Source of the DNA: Maricaulis sp963975345
GTDB taxonomy: Bacteria > Pseudomonadota > Alphaproteobacteria > Caulobacterales > Maricaulaceae
DNA: 64,000 bases
Direction: 5' to 3'
Assembly (NCBI RefSeq): GCF_963975345.1
Contig: NZ_CAXBGE010000004.1
Span: 186,001 to 250,000, forward strand
A program made the position numbers and the translations under genes. Positions within the stretch are counted from its first letter, which is position 1, and each line of letters opens with the position of its first letter. Shown one piece after another: positions 51,829 through 61,076 of the stretch. A model generated the notes under the pieces. It saw nothing but the letters and a program-made list of their open reading frames with translations. It made no database searches and had not been told where the DNA came from.

Positions 51829-53237
51829 GATGTCCTGTCCGTTGGCCCGCTCGCTGCCGGCTCACGCAGATTGCCGCCGACGCTGAGTGATTTCAATTTC
51901 CGGTGCAGCGCCGAGCGCTCCATCCCGATGAATGCCGCAGTTCGCGAGATATTGCCACCGAAACGGTCGATTTGAGCGCGCAGATATTCACGTTCGAAAT
52001 TCTCGCGCGCTTCGCGCAGCGACAGGGCAATCATCTTCTCCGCGTCGAAACCGGCTTCCGTCGAGTCGCGGGTCACGACTTCTGACGGCAACGAATCCAG
52101 CGTGATCGGTGCCGATTGTGACCCCGTCGCCAAGATTAGCAGGCGTTCGATATTATTGCGCAACTGACGCACATTGCCCGGCCAGCCGTGCGCCTGGAGC
52201 GCTGCCATCACATCGTCGCCAAACTCCCGTCTCGGCAGGCCCGCCGAATGGGTCAGGCGGCCGACAAAATGGCCCACGAGTTCGGGGATATCCTCGCGCC
52301 GATCGGCCAGAGGCGGCACGACGACCGGGACGACGGCCAGGCGATGGTAAAGATCCTCGCGGAAGGCGCCCGCCTCAATCCGGGTGCGCAATTCCTGCGA
52401 CGAACTGGATATGACGCGGACATTGACCATGACATCCGCGGCCCCGCCGATGCGGCGGAAGCGCTGTTCGACCAGCAGCCGCAGCAGTTTCGACTGGGTC
52501 TCGCGCGGCATGTCGGCGATCTCATCGAGAAACAGCGTGCCGCCATGGGCGCGTTCAAGCAAACCGACCCGTTTGATGCTGCCATCCGCATTCTCGCGGC
52601 CGAACAATTCTTCCTCGAACTCGTCGGGCGACATGCCCGGCGCGCTGACGGCGACGAAATCAGCACCGGCGCGGGGTGATTTTTCGTGTATCAGACGCGC
52701 GACCAATTCCTTGCCAGCGCCCGAGGGCCCCTTGATCAGAACGCGGCTATTGGTCGGCCCCACCCGTTCGATCAATTGTCGCATCTGGACGATCAGAGTC
52801 GAGGTTCCGATCAACGTGTCCTGGACATCGCTGCGGGCGCGCAATTGCGCATTTTCAGACCGCAAGCGGCTGGTCTCCAACGCCCGTGACAGGGTCAGCA
52901 GCAGCTTGTCACTCTTGAACGGCTTTTCGATGAAGTCATAGGCGCCCTTGCGGATAGCCGCCACGGCGGTCTCAATCGTGCCGTGGCCGGAAATGACGAT
53001 GATCGGCAGATCGGGATCGATCGCGCGAAACTCATCAAGCAATTCAAGCCCGTCCAGACGGCTTCCCTGCAACCAGACGTCAAGGATGATCAGGGAAGGC
53101 TGACGGGCTTGAAATTCCTTCAATGCGCCGTCGGAATCGGCCGCGCCGCGCGTCTCATAGCCCTCATCCTCGAGCAGACCACCAATCAGGTCCCGGATAT
53201 CCGCTTCGTCATCCACAATCAGGATGTCACGTGCCAT
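51825..53237 (-). CDS. ntrX: NtrX response regulator (NtrC family)
   Basis: The 470-residue regulator has a receiver domain with phosphoacceptor D53 (LIILDVWLQG), an AAA+ domain with Walker A GPSGAGKE (170-177) and Walker B GGTLFLDEIADMP (232-244), and a C-terminal Fis-type helix-turn-helix (NISRTAAFIGMERSALHRKLKSL). The GAFTGA loop is missing, as is usual for NtrX. It is phosphorylated by NtrY and links nitrogen, redox and envelope control. It starts 3 bp after the ntrY stop. Confidence 0.95.
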   Translation of the reverse strand: MARDILIVDDEADIRDLIGGLLEDEGYETRGAADSDGALKEFQARQPSLIILDVWLQGSRLDGLELLDEFRAIDPDLPIIVISGHGTIETAVAAIRKGAYDFIEKPFKSDKLLLTLSRALETSRLRSENAQLRARSDVQDTLIGTSTLIVQMRQLIERVGPTNSRVLIKGPSGAGKELVARLIHEKSPRAGADFVAVSAPGMSPDEFEEELFGRENADGSIKRVGLLERAHGGTLFLDEIADMPRETQSKLLRLLVEQRFRRIGGAADVMVNVRVISSSSQELRTRIEAGAFREDLYHRLAVVPVVVPPLADRREDIPELVGHFVGRLTHSAGLPRREFGDDVMAALQAHGWPGNVRQLRNNIERLLILATGSQSAPITLDSLPSEVVTRDSTEAGFDAEKMIALSLREARENFEREYLRAQIDRFGGNISRTAAFIGMERSALHRKLKSLSVGGNLREPAASGPTDRTS

Positions 53238-53240
53238 CGG

Positions 53241-55478
53241 TCAGGCCTCCATGTCAGAATTTAATTTGGGCGCAGTGTCATCAGCCAGCGGGAAGACCAG
53301 GCGGACAACGGCACCGCGTCCGCTCTCCGGCAGGCCGAGCTCGAGCCGGCCTTTATGGTCTTCCATCACGCGCTTGACGATGGCCAGGCCGAGGCCCGTG
53401 CCCTTTTCGCGCGTGGTCATATAGGGTTCGGTCAAACGTTCGCGATTGGCAGTCGGCCAGCCGAGCCCGTTATCGCGCACTTCGATAACGGCAAAGCCTT
53501 CCTCCTCGCGCAGCTCGACGCGGATCGTGCCGGGCTCGCCCCCGCCGGCATCGGCTTCGACCCGGGCGATGACGCTCTCGGAGGCATTCTTGAGGATATT
53601 GGCCATCGCCTGACTGGACAGACGTGCGTCGCACAAGGCGTAGATCGGGCTTTCCGGCCGCTTGAAACTGGTATCGACCGTCGGTGAAGCCACCCGCCGG
53701 GCAAAGGTCGCGGCTTGGGTAAGCTCACCCATCTCTACCGGTTCGACTTTCGGTTCAGGCATGCGCGCGAAGGAGGAAAATTCGTCGACCATGCGGCCGA
53801 TATCGCTCACCTGACGGATAATGGTGTCGGTGCAGCGGTCGAAGGTTTCGACATCGGAGACGATTTCCTTGCGGTATTTGCGCTTGATCCGCTCAGCAGA
53901 GAGCTGGATCGGGGTCAGCGGGTTCTTGATTTCGTGCGCGATCCGCCGCGCGACTTCGCGCCAGGCCGCATTGCGCTGGGCGGTGACGAGGCGGGTGACG
54001 TCGTCAAAAGTGATGATGAGACCAGCCTCTTCATCCATCGTCGCGCGCGCCGAGAGATAACGGACCTGTTCGTCGCCGCTATTGAGGTCGATCTGCGCCT
54101 CGGCGACATAGCCGGGCCGGCGACGCGCCTGTTCAACGATTTCACTGAGTTCCGGGGCGACATCTTCGAGCCGCGCGCCGACCAGATCATCCGTGCCCGG
54201 GCCGAGATGACCAACGGCGGAGCGATTGATAAGCCGGACCCGGTTTTCGCTGTCGACGCCGACCACGCCGGCGCTGACCCCAGCCAGAACAGCTTCGATA
54301 AAGGCCCGTCTCTGCTCGGATTCTGCGTGCGAAGCGATCAGTTCACGGCGCTGGCTGCGCAATTGCCGCGTCATCCGGTTGAACGCACGGCCAAGCGCCG
54401 AGATCTCGTCATCCTCGCGGCCCATCTGGACGCGGGCGTCGAGGTCGCCCCGGCGCACCCGCTCGGCCGCTGAGACCAGACGGGAGATCGGCGTCACAAC
54501 CCGCGTCGCCGCCGACAATGCCAGCCAGAGCGACCCGATCATGATCAGTGCCACCACTTCGGCGTAGAGCAGGAAGAAGACGACCCGCGCTTCACCTTCA
54601 TGCTCGCGCACGGAGCGCAGCGATTCACTGGCATTCAGGATCTCGCGCCACAGGCTCATATCCATCTCACGCGAGACGTAGAGATAGGCGCCCTCATAAT
54701 GTTCCAGCTTGAACAGCATGCGCATCGCATCGGCGCTGCCTTCGATGCCGGCGCGGTTGGCGAAGAGCGGCCCGGTCGTTCCGACACCGCCCTCGTCGGC
54801 GCCTTCATATAGGTCGGGCGTTGGCGGAATATAGACTTCGTTTGCGCGAAATTCGGTTTCCGCGAGCCGGGCACCGCGGGCGTCAACGATATAGGCGGCC
54901 GCCAGAAGCGAGCGTGCTACATAGTTGGAAAACACAGTGTTGTATTGGATCCGGCTGGAGGTGAAGAGCGTCGCGGCTTCTTCATTATCAATTGCGTTGA
55001 CGAGCGCGGTCAGCCGCGTTCGCGTCACATTGGCCTCTTGGTAATAAACGTCCTGCGCGGTGCGAGACGCGGTCTCGACAAAGCTGCTGACGCGCTCGCC
55101 GAACCAGTATTCGACACCGCGGGTCAGGATCAGTCCGAGAAAGAAGGCTGCGAAAATCGCCGGAGCTGTTGCTGCCAGGGAAAACAGACCGACAAAGCGC
55201 AAATGTAGCCGCGGCGCCGGCTCGCCAAAACGCCGTCCGCGCACCCGACGCCGCAAGCGGATGAAGACGATCGAGGCGAGCGCGATCAAGAGCAGAAGAT
55301 TGCCGACCAGAATCGCCAGCGTCAGCCGGTCGCCCGGTTCGAGCACCGCTCCATCGCCCAGGATGGCGATCGATGTCAGGATCACAATCGCCAGTGATAG
55401 CAGGAAACCGATGCCGAAAAGCGCCGCCGAGCGTGGCGACACATTCTTGATCAATGGCGCTGACTGAGACGCTTTCAA
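53241..55478 (-). CDS. ntrY: NtrY sensor histidine kinase
   Basis: The 745-residue membrane kinase has three N-terminal helices (about 18-42, 52-74, 95-119), a periplasmic sensor segment (about 120-300), a fourth helix, a HAMP domain (SAAERVRRGDLDARV), a PAS domain, the dimerisation H box HEIKNPLTPIQLSAERIKRKY and an ATPase domain (DNGLGWP, EKGTGLGLAIVKR). It phosphorylates NtrX. It begins 81 bp after the ntrC stop. Confidence 0.95.
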   Translation of the reverse strand: MKASQSAPLIKNVSPRSAALFGIGFLLSLAIVILTSIAILGDGAVLEPGDRLTLAILVGNLLLLIALASIVFIRLRRRVRGRRFGEPAPRLHLRFVGLFSLAATAPAIFAAFFLGLILTRGVEYWFGERVSSFVETASRTAQDVYYQEANVTRTRLTALVNAIDNEEAATLFTSSRIQYNTVFSNYVARSLLAAAYIVDARGARLAETEFRANEVYIPPTPDLYEGADEGGVGTTGPLFANRAGIEGSADAMRMLFKLEHYEGAYLYVSREMDMSLWREILNASESLRSVREHEGEARVVFFLLYAEVVALIMIGSLWLALSAATRVVTPISRLVSAAERVRRGDLDARVQMGREDDEISALGRAFNRMTRQLRSQRRELIASHAESEQRRAFIEAVLAGVSAGVVGVDSENRVRLINRSAVGHLGPGTDDLVGARLEDVAPELSEIVEQARRRPGYVAEAQIDLNSGDEQVRYLSARATMDEEAGLIITFDDVTRLVTAQRNAAWREVARRIAHEIKNPLTPIQLSAERIKRKYRKEIVSDVETFDRCTDTIIRQVSDIGRMVDEFSSFARMPEPKVEPVEMGELTQAATFARRVASPTVDTSFKRPESPIYALCDARLSSQAMANILKNASESVIARVEADAGGGEPGTIRVELREEEGFAVIEVRDNGLGWPTANRERLTEPYMTTREKGTGLGLAIVKRVMEDHKGRLELGLPESGRGAVVRLVFPLADDTAPKLNSDMEA

Positions 55479-55559
55479 CCGCTTTTCCTTTGGCCTGTTG
55501 CGGTATCATTGCCTCATTGTTGCATCAAATCAACACCTGCGCCGCAGCAGCCCCAAACC

Positions 55560-56816
55560 TCAGGAATCATTACCGAGTTCAGCCAAGCGACGCGCCAGTG
55601 TATTGCGGTTGAGACCGAGCAATTGGGCGGCGCGTGATCGATTGCCATCAGCACGTGCCAAGGCCTGTGCAAACAGGGCTCGATCCAGGGCGTCGATTGC
55701 CAGTTGGCGCGCATTCTTTTCAGTCAAGGCTGAACTGGCCAGGCTGGCGGCGCGGTCGGCCAATTGACCGGGCCGTTCGGCGGTGTCGGTCTGGATGGCG
55801 CGGGATACATCGTCGGGCGCGGCGAGGCGGCCGCGGGTCGCAAGTGTCAGTCGTGACAGGACTGAGCGCAGTTCAGCGACATTACCTGGCCAAGCGGCGC
55901 TTTCGATCAGGGTCAGTGCCGCCGGCGCGAGCTGCAGCAGGGGTTGGCGGTCCCGCTGCGCGAACTCGGCGAGGAAGGTTTCGCACAGGGCGGCGATGTC
56001 GCTGCGTCGTTCACGCAAGGGTGGGACGGTGATCACGCATTCCGACAGGCGCGCCAGCAGGCGGGCGTCGAGGCCTTGTCTGACTGGAGTGGAGACGGTT
56101 GCGATCACCCGGCCGGGTCCGGCATCGAGGGCGTCGCGGGCGGCGTTTTGTTGTTGGGTGCTCCATTCATCGAGATGCAGCCACAGCGCCTGAACCGACG
56201 ATGCGGTCGAGGCGAAAACCTCCTGGATTGAATGGGATGGTGTGATCAGTACAACAGGCTCGCTAGATGCCTGCCGGGCCCGTATTAGAGCATCGGCCGC
56301 CTGCCGTTTGCCTGCTCCTGGCTCACCGTTAATCACCACATGCGCGCGACTGGTCGCGGCGCGGGCGATGGATTTGAAGGTCGATTGCATCGCCGCCGAC
56401 TGACCGATGAAGCCGCTCGGCTCGGCCGCTGACTTTTCCGGACGCCGGATCGAAACCTCACCGAGCGCCGCCGCGACGCTGACGAGCATCTGATCGAGAT
56501 CGAAGGGTTTGGGCAGATATTCATAGACGCCGCCCTTCTCGGCATCGATCGCGGTGCTCGCCGTGGTCTGGGCGCTCATGACGATGACCGGCAGTTCGGC
56601 GCGTAGGCGTTTGACCATTGCGATGCTGTCGAGGAAGCTGGCGCCGTCGAGCAGGACATCGGCGAGCAGGAGATCACCCTCGCCGGTGCGGACCCAGTTG
56701 AGGACGGCATCAATCGAGGCCGTCGCCCGCACCTGATAGCCGGCCGAACTCAGCGCCCGCGACAGGATCAGCTTCAGGCTCTCATCATCTTCGAGCAACA
56801 GGATGCGCGCACTCAT
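55560..56816 (-). CDS. ntrC: NtrC response regulator lacking the GAFTGA motif
   Basis: The start ATG 56816 (MSARILLLEDDESLK) overlaps ntrB by 4 bp. The 418-residue product has a receiver domain (D10, D11, phosphoacceptor D53, K103), an AAA+ domain with Walker A GEPGAGKR (164-171) and a weak Walker B (LWLHLDEW, 211-218), and a C-terminal Fis-type helix-turn-helix (GNRSRAAQLLGLNRNTLARRL). It is about 50-60 residues shorter than typical NtrC. The segment between Walker A and B has no GAFTGA loop, so sigma-54 activation is unlikely. Rhodobacter capsulatus NtrC is a known sigma-70-dependent precedent. Confidence 0.93.
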   Translation of the reverse strand: MSARILLLEDDESLKLILSRALSSAGYQVRATASIDAVLNWVRTGEGDLLLADVLLDGASFLDSIAMVKRLRAELPVIVMSAQTTASTAIDAEKGGVYEYLPKPFDLDQMLVSVAAALGEVSIRRPEKSAAEPSGFIGQSAAMQSTFKSIARAATSRAHVVINGEPGAGKRQAADALIRARQASSEPVVLITPSHSIQEVFASTASSVQALWLHLDEWSTQQQNAARDALDAGPGRVIATVSTPVRQGLDARLLARLSECVITVPPLRERRSDIAALCETFLAEFAQRDRQPLLQLAPAALTLIESAAWPGNVAELRSVLSRLTLATRGRLAAPDDVSRAIQTDTAERPGQLADRAASLASSALTEKNARQLAIDALDRALFAQALARADGNRSRAAQLLGLNRNTLARRLAELGNDS

Positions 56817-57868
56817 CTCGGCCCCTCCGTCAAAACCGGCAGCCGCAAATTGAAGCGTGTGCGCCCCGGTTCGCAATCATAATCGAGCTGACCGTCATGC
56901 AGGGCGATGATCCGCGCCGAAAACGCCAGACCAAGGCCTTCGCCAGCGGGCTTGGTCGTTACGAAGGGGGTGAAGATGCCGGCCCCGATCGTCTCCGGCA
57001 CCCCGGCGCCATTATCCGTCACGCAGAGCACAAGCGGGGTGGCGACGTCGCCATTGCGGCTGCGGGGGCCGGTGTCGAAACGGGTCGAGACGGTGATGGA
57101 GGGCTCACGGTGTCCGGCGACAGCATCGAGGGCGTTCTGCAACAGATTAACCACGGTCTGATGCAGCAGGTCGGCATTGCCACAAGCGTCAGGCAGCGAG
57201 GGATCGAAGCCGTGCTTGATGATGCCTCCATGGGCTGGATTTGCGCGCGTTACGCTTTCAATGGCGTTGACCGCCAGCCGGTTGAGATTGACCGGCGCTG
57301 GCGAGCCAATCTGGATATCGCCGACGCCGCTCCAGTGATCGGCCAAACGGGTGATGCGGTCGACATCATGCACGATGAGCCGCGCCATCTCGCCCGCAGC
57401 ATGCCGGTCATCCTCGCGAGCGATCAACTGGGCCGCACCACGAATGCTGGCGAGCGGGTTTTTCAACTCATGCGCCAACATGCGGCCAAAACCGAGCGCC
57501 GCAGCCTGCGAAGCGCGCGGGCTAGGCTCACTATGCGGTAGGATGGACAGTGTCACGGTTTCAAAATCCTCGGCCCAGCGCGCATGCAGATCACTGACAC
57601 CGCCCTGCCCGAGCGCCTCACCCATGGCGACCACGGTGCGCCGAGTGGCGACGGCCTGTTCGACGCAATCGAGCAAACGGGCACTGCGCGGCGAGGCTTG
57701 GCGCAGGTCGGTGCGTTGCAGGGTGCGCAAGGACAGGCCGAACCATTCCTGCGCCTGCAGATTGGCCCAGACCAGCTTGGCGTCGACGGTAAAGACGAAA
57801 ACCGGGATTGCGGCCTGCTCGGCGGCACACAGCGCCCAGTCGGTCGCGGTCCGCACCGGGTCTGTCAT
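56813..57868 (-). CDS. ntrB: NtrB nitrogen sensor histidine kinase
   Basis: The start chosen is ATG 57868, overlapping the dusB stop (ATGA). The 351-residue soluble kinase has an N-terminal PAS domain (IPVFVFTVDAKLVWANLQAQ), the H box MLAHELKNPLASIRGAAQLI, the N box LLQNALDAVAG and G boxes DNGAGVPE and GEGLGLAFSARI. It phosphorylates NtrC according to the PII signal. The partner NtrC is unusual. Confidence 0.94.
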   Translation of the reverse strand: MTDPVRTATDWALCAAEQAAIPVFVFTVDAKLVWANLQAQEWFGLSLRTLQRTDLRQASPRSARLLDCVEQAVATRRTVVAMGEALGQGGVSDLHARWAEDFETVTLSILPHSEPSPRASQAAALGFGRMLAHELKNPLASIRGAAQLIAREDDRHAAGEMARLIVHDVDRITRLADHWSGVGDIQIGSPAPVNLNRLAVNAIESVTRANPAHGGIIKHGFDPSLPDACGNADLLHQTVVNLLQNALDAVAGHREPSITVSTRFDTGPRSRNGDVATPLVLCVTDNGAGVPETIGAGIFTPFVTTKPAGEGLGLAFSARIIALHDGQLDYDCEPGRTRFNLRLPVLTEGPR

Positions 57869-58869
57869 GCCGCAATCCGCCGGTCGGGCTGGTACTCCAG
57901 CAAACTGTCGAGCGCTGTGTGGACGGCGGCTGGATCCTTGGAGCGGCACAGCACATCGCGCGCAGCGGCCAGCACGTCGGGCGGAACATGTCCGCCATCG
58001 AGCTCGAGGAAGGAGGCGAAATGCTTGCGCATCATGCGGATGCCGAGTGCTTCGCCATAAAAGCCATAGGCTTCGGCGGCCTGATCGCTCAGGGCGGCAA
58101 TCTTGTCATTCCAGGGCGTGACCGGCATGACGCCGGTAACCAGCCCGGCGCCGATCTCGCCAACCAGCCAGGGCCGTCCCTGGGCTGCCCGCCCGATCAT
58201 CACGCCATCAGCGCCGGAAAGATCCAGCGCTGCGCGCGCCTGATCCAAAGTCGCGATATCGCCATTGACCAGCAGTGGCACATCAACCGTCTCGCGCACG
58301 GCGCGGATCGCGGCCCAGTCGGCTGTGCCGGTATAGAATTGCTGCCGGGTGCGGCCATGCACCGTGATCATCGCAATGCCGGCATCAACGGCGCGGCGCG
58401 CCAGTTCTGGTGCGTTGAGACAATCATGATCCCAGCCAAGGCGCATTTTCAGCGTCACCGGGATCGTCACGGCGGCCAAGGTCGCCTCGATCAAGGTCAT
58501 CGCGTGGTCGAGATCGCGCATCAGGGCCGAGCCGGACAGGCCCTTGGTCACTTGGCGTGCCGGGCAACCCATATTGATATCGACGATGTCGGCGCCGGCA
58601 GCCTGGGCAATGCGCGCGCCTTCGGCCATCCACTCGGCCTGGCGCCCGGCCAGCTGGATCACGCGCGGGGCGAGGCTGGCATCGGCGGCGGCCTTGCGCA
58701 CCATATCGATGCGCCCACGCGCCAGAGCGTCACTGGCCACCATTTCAGACACCACCATGCCGGCGCCGAAACGCTGGGCCAGACGGCGAAATGGCAGATC
58801 GGTGACGCCGGACATGGGTGCCAGCACCGCGGGAATCGCGATCTCGTGGGGGCCGATGAAGAAACTCAT
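57865..58869 (-). CDS. dusB: tRNA-dihydrouridine synthase B
   Basis: The start is ATG 58869 (MSFFIGPHEIAIP); the frame opens upstream with a TTG. The 334-residue FMN enzyme reduces uridine in tRNA D-loops. APMSGVTDLPFRRL at the start, DINMGCPARQVTKGLSGSALM (catalytic Cys in GCPA), MITVHGRTRQQFYTG and GADGVMIGRAAQGRPWL are family motifs. It is the first gene of the dusB-ntrBCYX unit, as in many alphaproteobacteria, and divergent from ispDF. Confidence 0.96.
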   Translation of the reverse strand: MSFFIGPHEIAIPAVLAPMSGVTDLPFRRLAQRFGAGMVVSEMVASDALARGRIDMVRKAAADASLAPRVIQLAGRQAEWMAEGARIAQAAGADIVDINMGCPARQVTKGLSGSALMRDLDHAMTLIEATLAAVTIPVTLKMRLGWDHDCLNAPELARRAVDAGIAMITVHGRTRQQFYTGTADWAAIRAVRETVDVPLLVNGDIATLDQARAALDLSGADGVMIGRAAQGRPWLVGEIGAGLVTGVMPVTPWNDKIAALSDQAAEAYGFYGEALGIRMMRKHFASFLELDGGHVPPDVLAAARDVLCRSKDPAAVHTALDSLLEYQPDRRIAA

Positions 58870-58953
58870 GCGTCTGGACAATTCAACCGGTTGCAGCGTA
58901 AGCCGGGCAAGCTAGCGATCTTGCTGCGCTGCGGCAATGGACGAGGCCTGTAT

Positions 58954-60108
58954 ATGAAAATCGGTGCGATCATCGTTGCGGCCGGACGCGGCACCCGGGC
59001 GGGCGGGGAAATTCCCAAACAGTATCGCGAGATCGGCGGACGCCCGGTGCTGGCGCGAACGCTGGAGGCTTTCCTGTCGCATCCGGCGATCGGACCCGTC
59101 GTCGTTGTGATCGGTGCGGAAGATGATCAACGATTTGAAGCCCTTGCCCCGCGCCTGTCCGGCCCGGTCGAGACCGTGACGGGTGGTGCGACGCGCACGG
59201 CTTCGGTGTGGGCGGGCCTGCAGGCGCTGGGAGAACATTGCCCCGACGCCGTGATGATCCATGATGCGGCGCGGCCCTTCATCAGCGCCGCCCTGATTGG
59301 CCGCATCGCCGAAGCCCTGGAATCCCAAAAGGCCGTCATTCCGGTCGTGGCCAGCGTCGATGCAATGATTCAACAGGATGGCGCGGGACGGATAATCGCG
59401 GCGGTCGACCGCGCGTTTTATGCCGGAGCGCAAACACCCCAGGCTTTTCACTACGCGCCCTTGATGTCGGCCTATGGCGCTCTCGGCGAGACCACCCTGC
59501 CCGATGATGCCGCCGTCGCCTTGCGCGCCGGCCTGCAGGTGCAGACGATTGCCGGTGAGAGCGGCAATTTCAAACTGACTACTCTGGATGATTTTGCACG
59601 GGCGGAAGCGATGCTGGGAACAGAAACGTCAATCACCGTGACCGGCCAAGGCTTTGATGTTCACCGGCTTGAAGCGGCACCATCCATGATGCTCTGCGGC
59701 GTCGAAATCCGTGACGGGCTGGGCCTGGTCGGGCATTCCGACGCCGATGTTGGCCTGCATGCCTTGACCGACGCCATTCTCGGCGCGGCGGGCATGGGCG
59801 ATATTGGCCAGCATTTCAGTCCGAACGATGCGCGCTGGAAAGGCGCGGCCTCGCATCAATTCGTCAGTCATGCACTTGAATTACTGCAACAATCCGGCGG
59901 CATTCTGCTGCATGCCGACATCACGCTGATCGGGGAACGCCCCAAGGTCGGCCCGCACCGCGACGCGATGCGACAGCGCGTCGCCGAGCTATTGGGTCTC
60001 GATCCCAAGCGGGTCAATATCAAGGCGACGACGACCGAGGGGCTCGGCTTTACCGGCCGCGGTGAAGGTCTGGCGGCCCAGGCGGTCGTGACAGCAAGGA
60101 TAGCATGA
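58954..60108 (+). CDS. ispDF: Bifunctional IspD/IspF (MEP pathway)
   Basis: The start is ATG 58954. The 384-residue fusion has an IspD cytidylyltransferase (1-225; AIIVAAGRGTRAGGEIPKQY, with K22, and GVEIHDAARPF-like MIHDAARPFISA) and an IspF cyclodiphosphate synthase (226-384; FDVHRLE zinc site and GHSDADVGLHALTDAILGA). It makes CDP-ME and MEcPP for isoprenoid synthesis. The fusion is typical of alphaproteobacteria. Its stop overlaps cinA by 4 bp. Confidence 0.96.
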   Translation: MKIGAIIVAAGRGTRAGGEIPKQYREIGGRPVLARTLEAFLSHPAIGPVVVVIGAEDDQRFEALAPRLSGPVETVTGGATRTASVWAGLQALGEHCPDAVMIHDAARPFISAALIGRIAEALESQKAVIPVVASVDAMIQQDGAGRIIAAVDRAFYAGAQTPQAFHYAPLMSAYGALGETTLPDDAAVALRAGLQVQTIAGESGNFKLTTLDDFARAEAMLGTETSITVTGQGFDVHRLEAAPSMMLCGVEIRDGLGLVGHSDADVGLHALTDAILGAAGMGDIGQHFSPNDARWKGAASHQFVSHALELLQQSGGILLHADITLIGERPKVGPHRDAMRQRVAELLGLDPKRVNIKATTTEGLGFTGRGEGLAAQAVVTARIA

Positions 60109-60611
60109 TGTTTTCACAGCAATTAACTGAAAACGCGGAACGATTCCTTGACCACGCCCGTACCGCCGGGGTCATGGCCGCGAGCGCGGAGAGCTGTACC
60201 GGCGGGCTGATTGGCGCGCTGATCACCAGTATCGCCGGAGCCTCCGACGTCTATGAGCGTGGCTTCATCACCTACACCAATGAGGCCAAGAGCGAGCTGC
60301 TCGGCATTCCGGCCGCGATCATCCAGGCCAATGGCGCCGTCTCGGCTGAGATCGCCAAGCGAATGGCGGTGCAATGCCTGTTGAAATCAAACGCCGATAT
60401 CGCGATCTCGGTGACCGGGATTGCCGGCCCCGGCAGCGACAGCCACAAACCGGCCGGCCTGGTCTATTTCGGTCTTGCTGTTCGCGACCATCCGGTGCGC
60501 GTCGTCTGCAAGCGCTTTGGCGATCGTGGCCGCAATGAAGTCCGGCTCGCAGCAGTCGAAACGGCGCTGGATCTATTGAGTGAGGGCGTCGATCTCATCG
60601 CGCAGCGCTAG
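60105..60611 (+). CDS. cinA: CinA family nicotinamide-nucleotide amidohydrolase (PncC)
   Basis: The 168-residue stand-alone CinA C-terminal domain deamidates NMN to recycle NAD. ASAESCTGGLIGALIT has the catalytic Ser and Thr region, ERGFITYTNEAKSELLG and SVTGIAGPGSDSHKPAGLVYFG are conserved. It overlaps ispDF by 4 bp and its 3' end overlaps the convergent ratA by 39 bp. Confidence 0.94.
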   Translation: MMFSQQLTENAERFLDHARTAGVMAASAESCTGGLIGALITSIAGASDVYERGFITYTNEAKSELLGIPAAIIQANGAVSAEIAKRMAVQCLLKSNADIAISVTGIAGPGSDSHKPAGLVYFGLAVRDHPVRVVCKRFGDRGRNEVRLAAVETALDLLSEGVDLIAQR

Positions 60612-61076
60612 CGCCGGATCGCCGGTGATAGCGAAGCGCCGATTGGCCTCGTCGGAAAAGCGTTTGACCAGAATATGGGCGGCACGCTCGCGCTGGCTGT
60701 CGAGCAGCATTTGCAGAACGATATTCCTGAACGCCGCCTTGATGTGAAATTTCACCAGGGTTGAGCCGTCGGAGAGTGGATCAAAGCGCCAGCTGTTCTC
60801 CAGCACCCGGAAGGGGCCGGAGACGAAGCTGACATCAATCGTGCGCGCATCGGCATCTGCCCTCACCGCGCTGGTGAAACGTTCGGTGACGAATTTATAG
60901 CGGATCCGGGCCTCGGCGGTCAGTTGGGTGACGGCACCGTCCTTCTTTTCCTTCACAACCCGCATCGCGGTGATCTGATGGATAAAGTCTGGATAGCGCC
61001 GGACGTCCGAAACCAGCTCGAACAGATCGTCGGCATCATGATAGAGCCGCAGCGTCTCGGTCAGGACGACCGTCAC
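60573..61076 (-). CDS. ratA: RatA/COQ10-like START domain protein
   Basis: The 167-residue protein has a START/polyketide-cyclase fold: LFELVSDVRRYPDFIHQITAMRV, FVSGPFRVLENSWRFDP and KFHIKAAFRNIVLQ. Members bind ubiquinone (COQ10) or act on ribosomes (RatA in E. coli). Location behind lipA with a 4-bp overlap is common and favours a respiratory-lipid role. The 'toxin' label of RatA should not be carried over without evidence. Confidence 0.9.
   Translation of the reverse strand: MTVVLTETLRLYHDADDLFELVSDVRRYPDFIHQITAMRVVKEKKDGAVTQLTAEARIRYKFVTERFTSAVRADADARTIDVSFVSGPFRVLENSWRFDPLSDGSTLVKFHIKAAFRNIVLQMLLDSQRERAAHILVKRFSDEANRRFAITGDPALALRDEIDALTQ

Noticed and set aside
60573..61076. RatA as the toxin of a toxin-antitoxin system
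   Set aside because: The next gene is lipA and no antitoxin is adjacent; the START fold and context fit a ubiquinone-related protein better.
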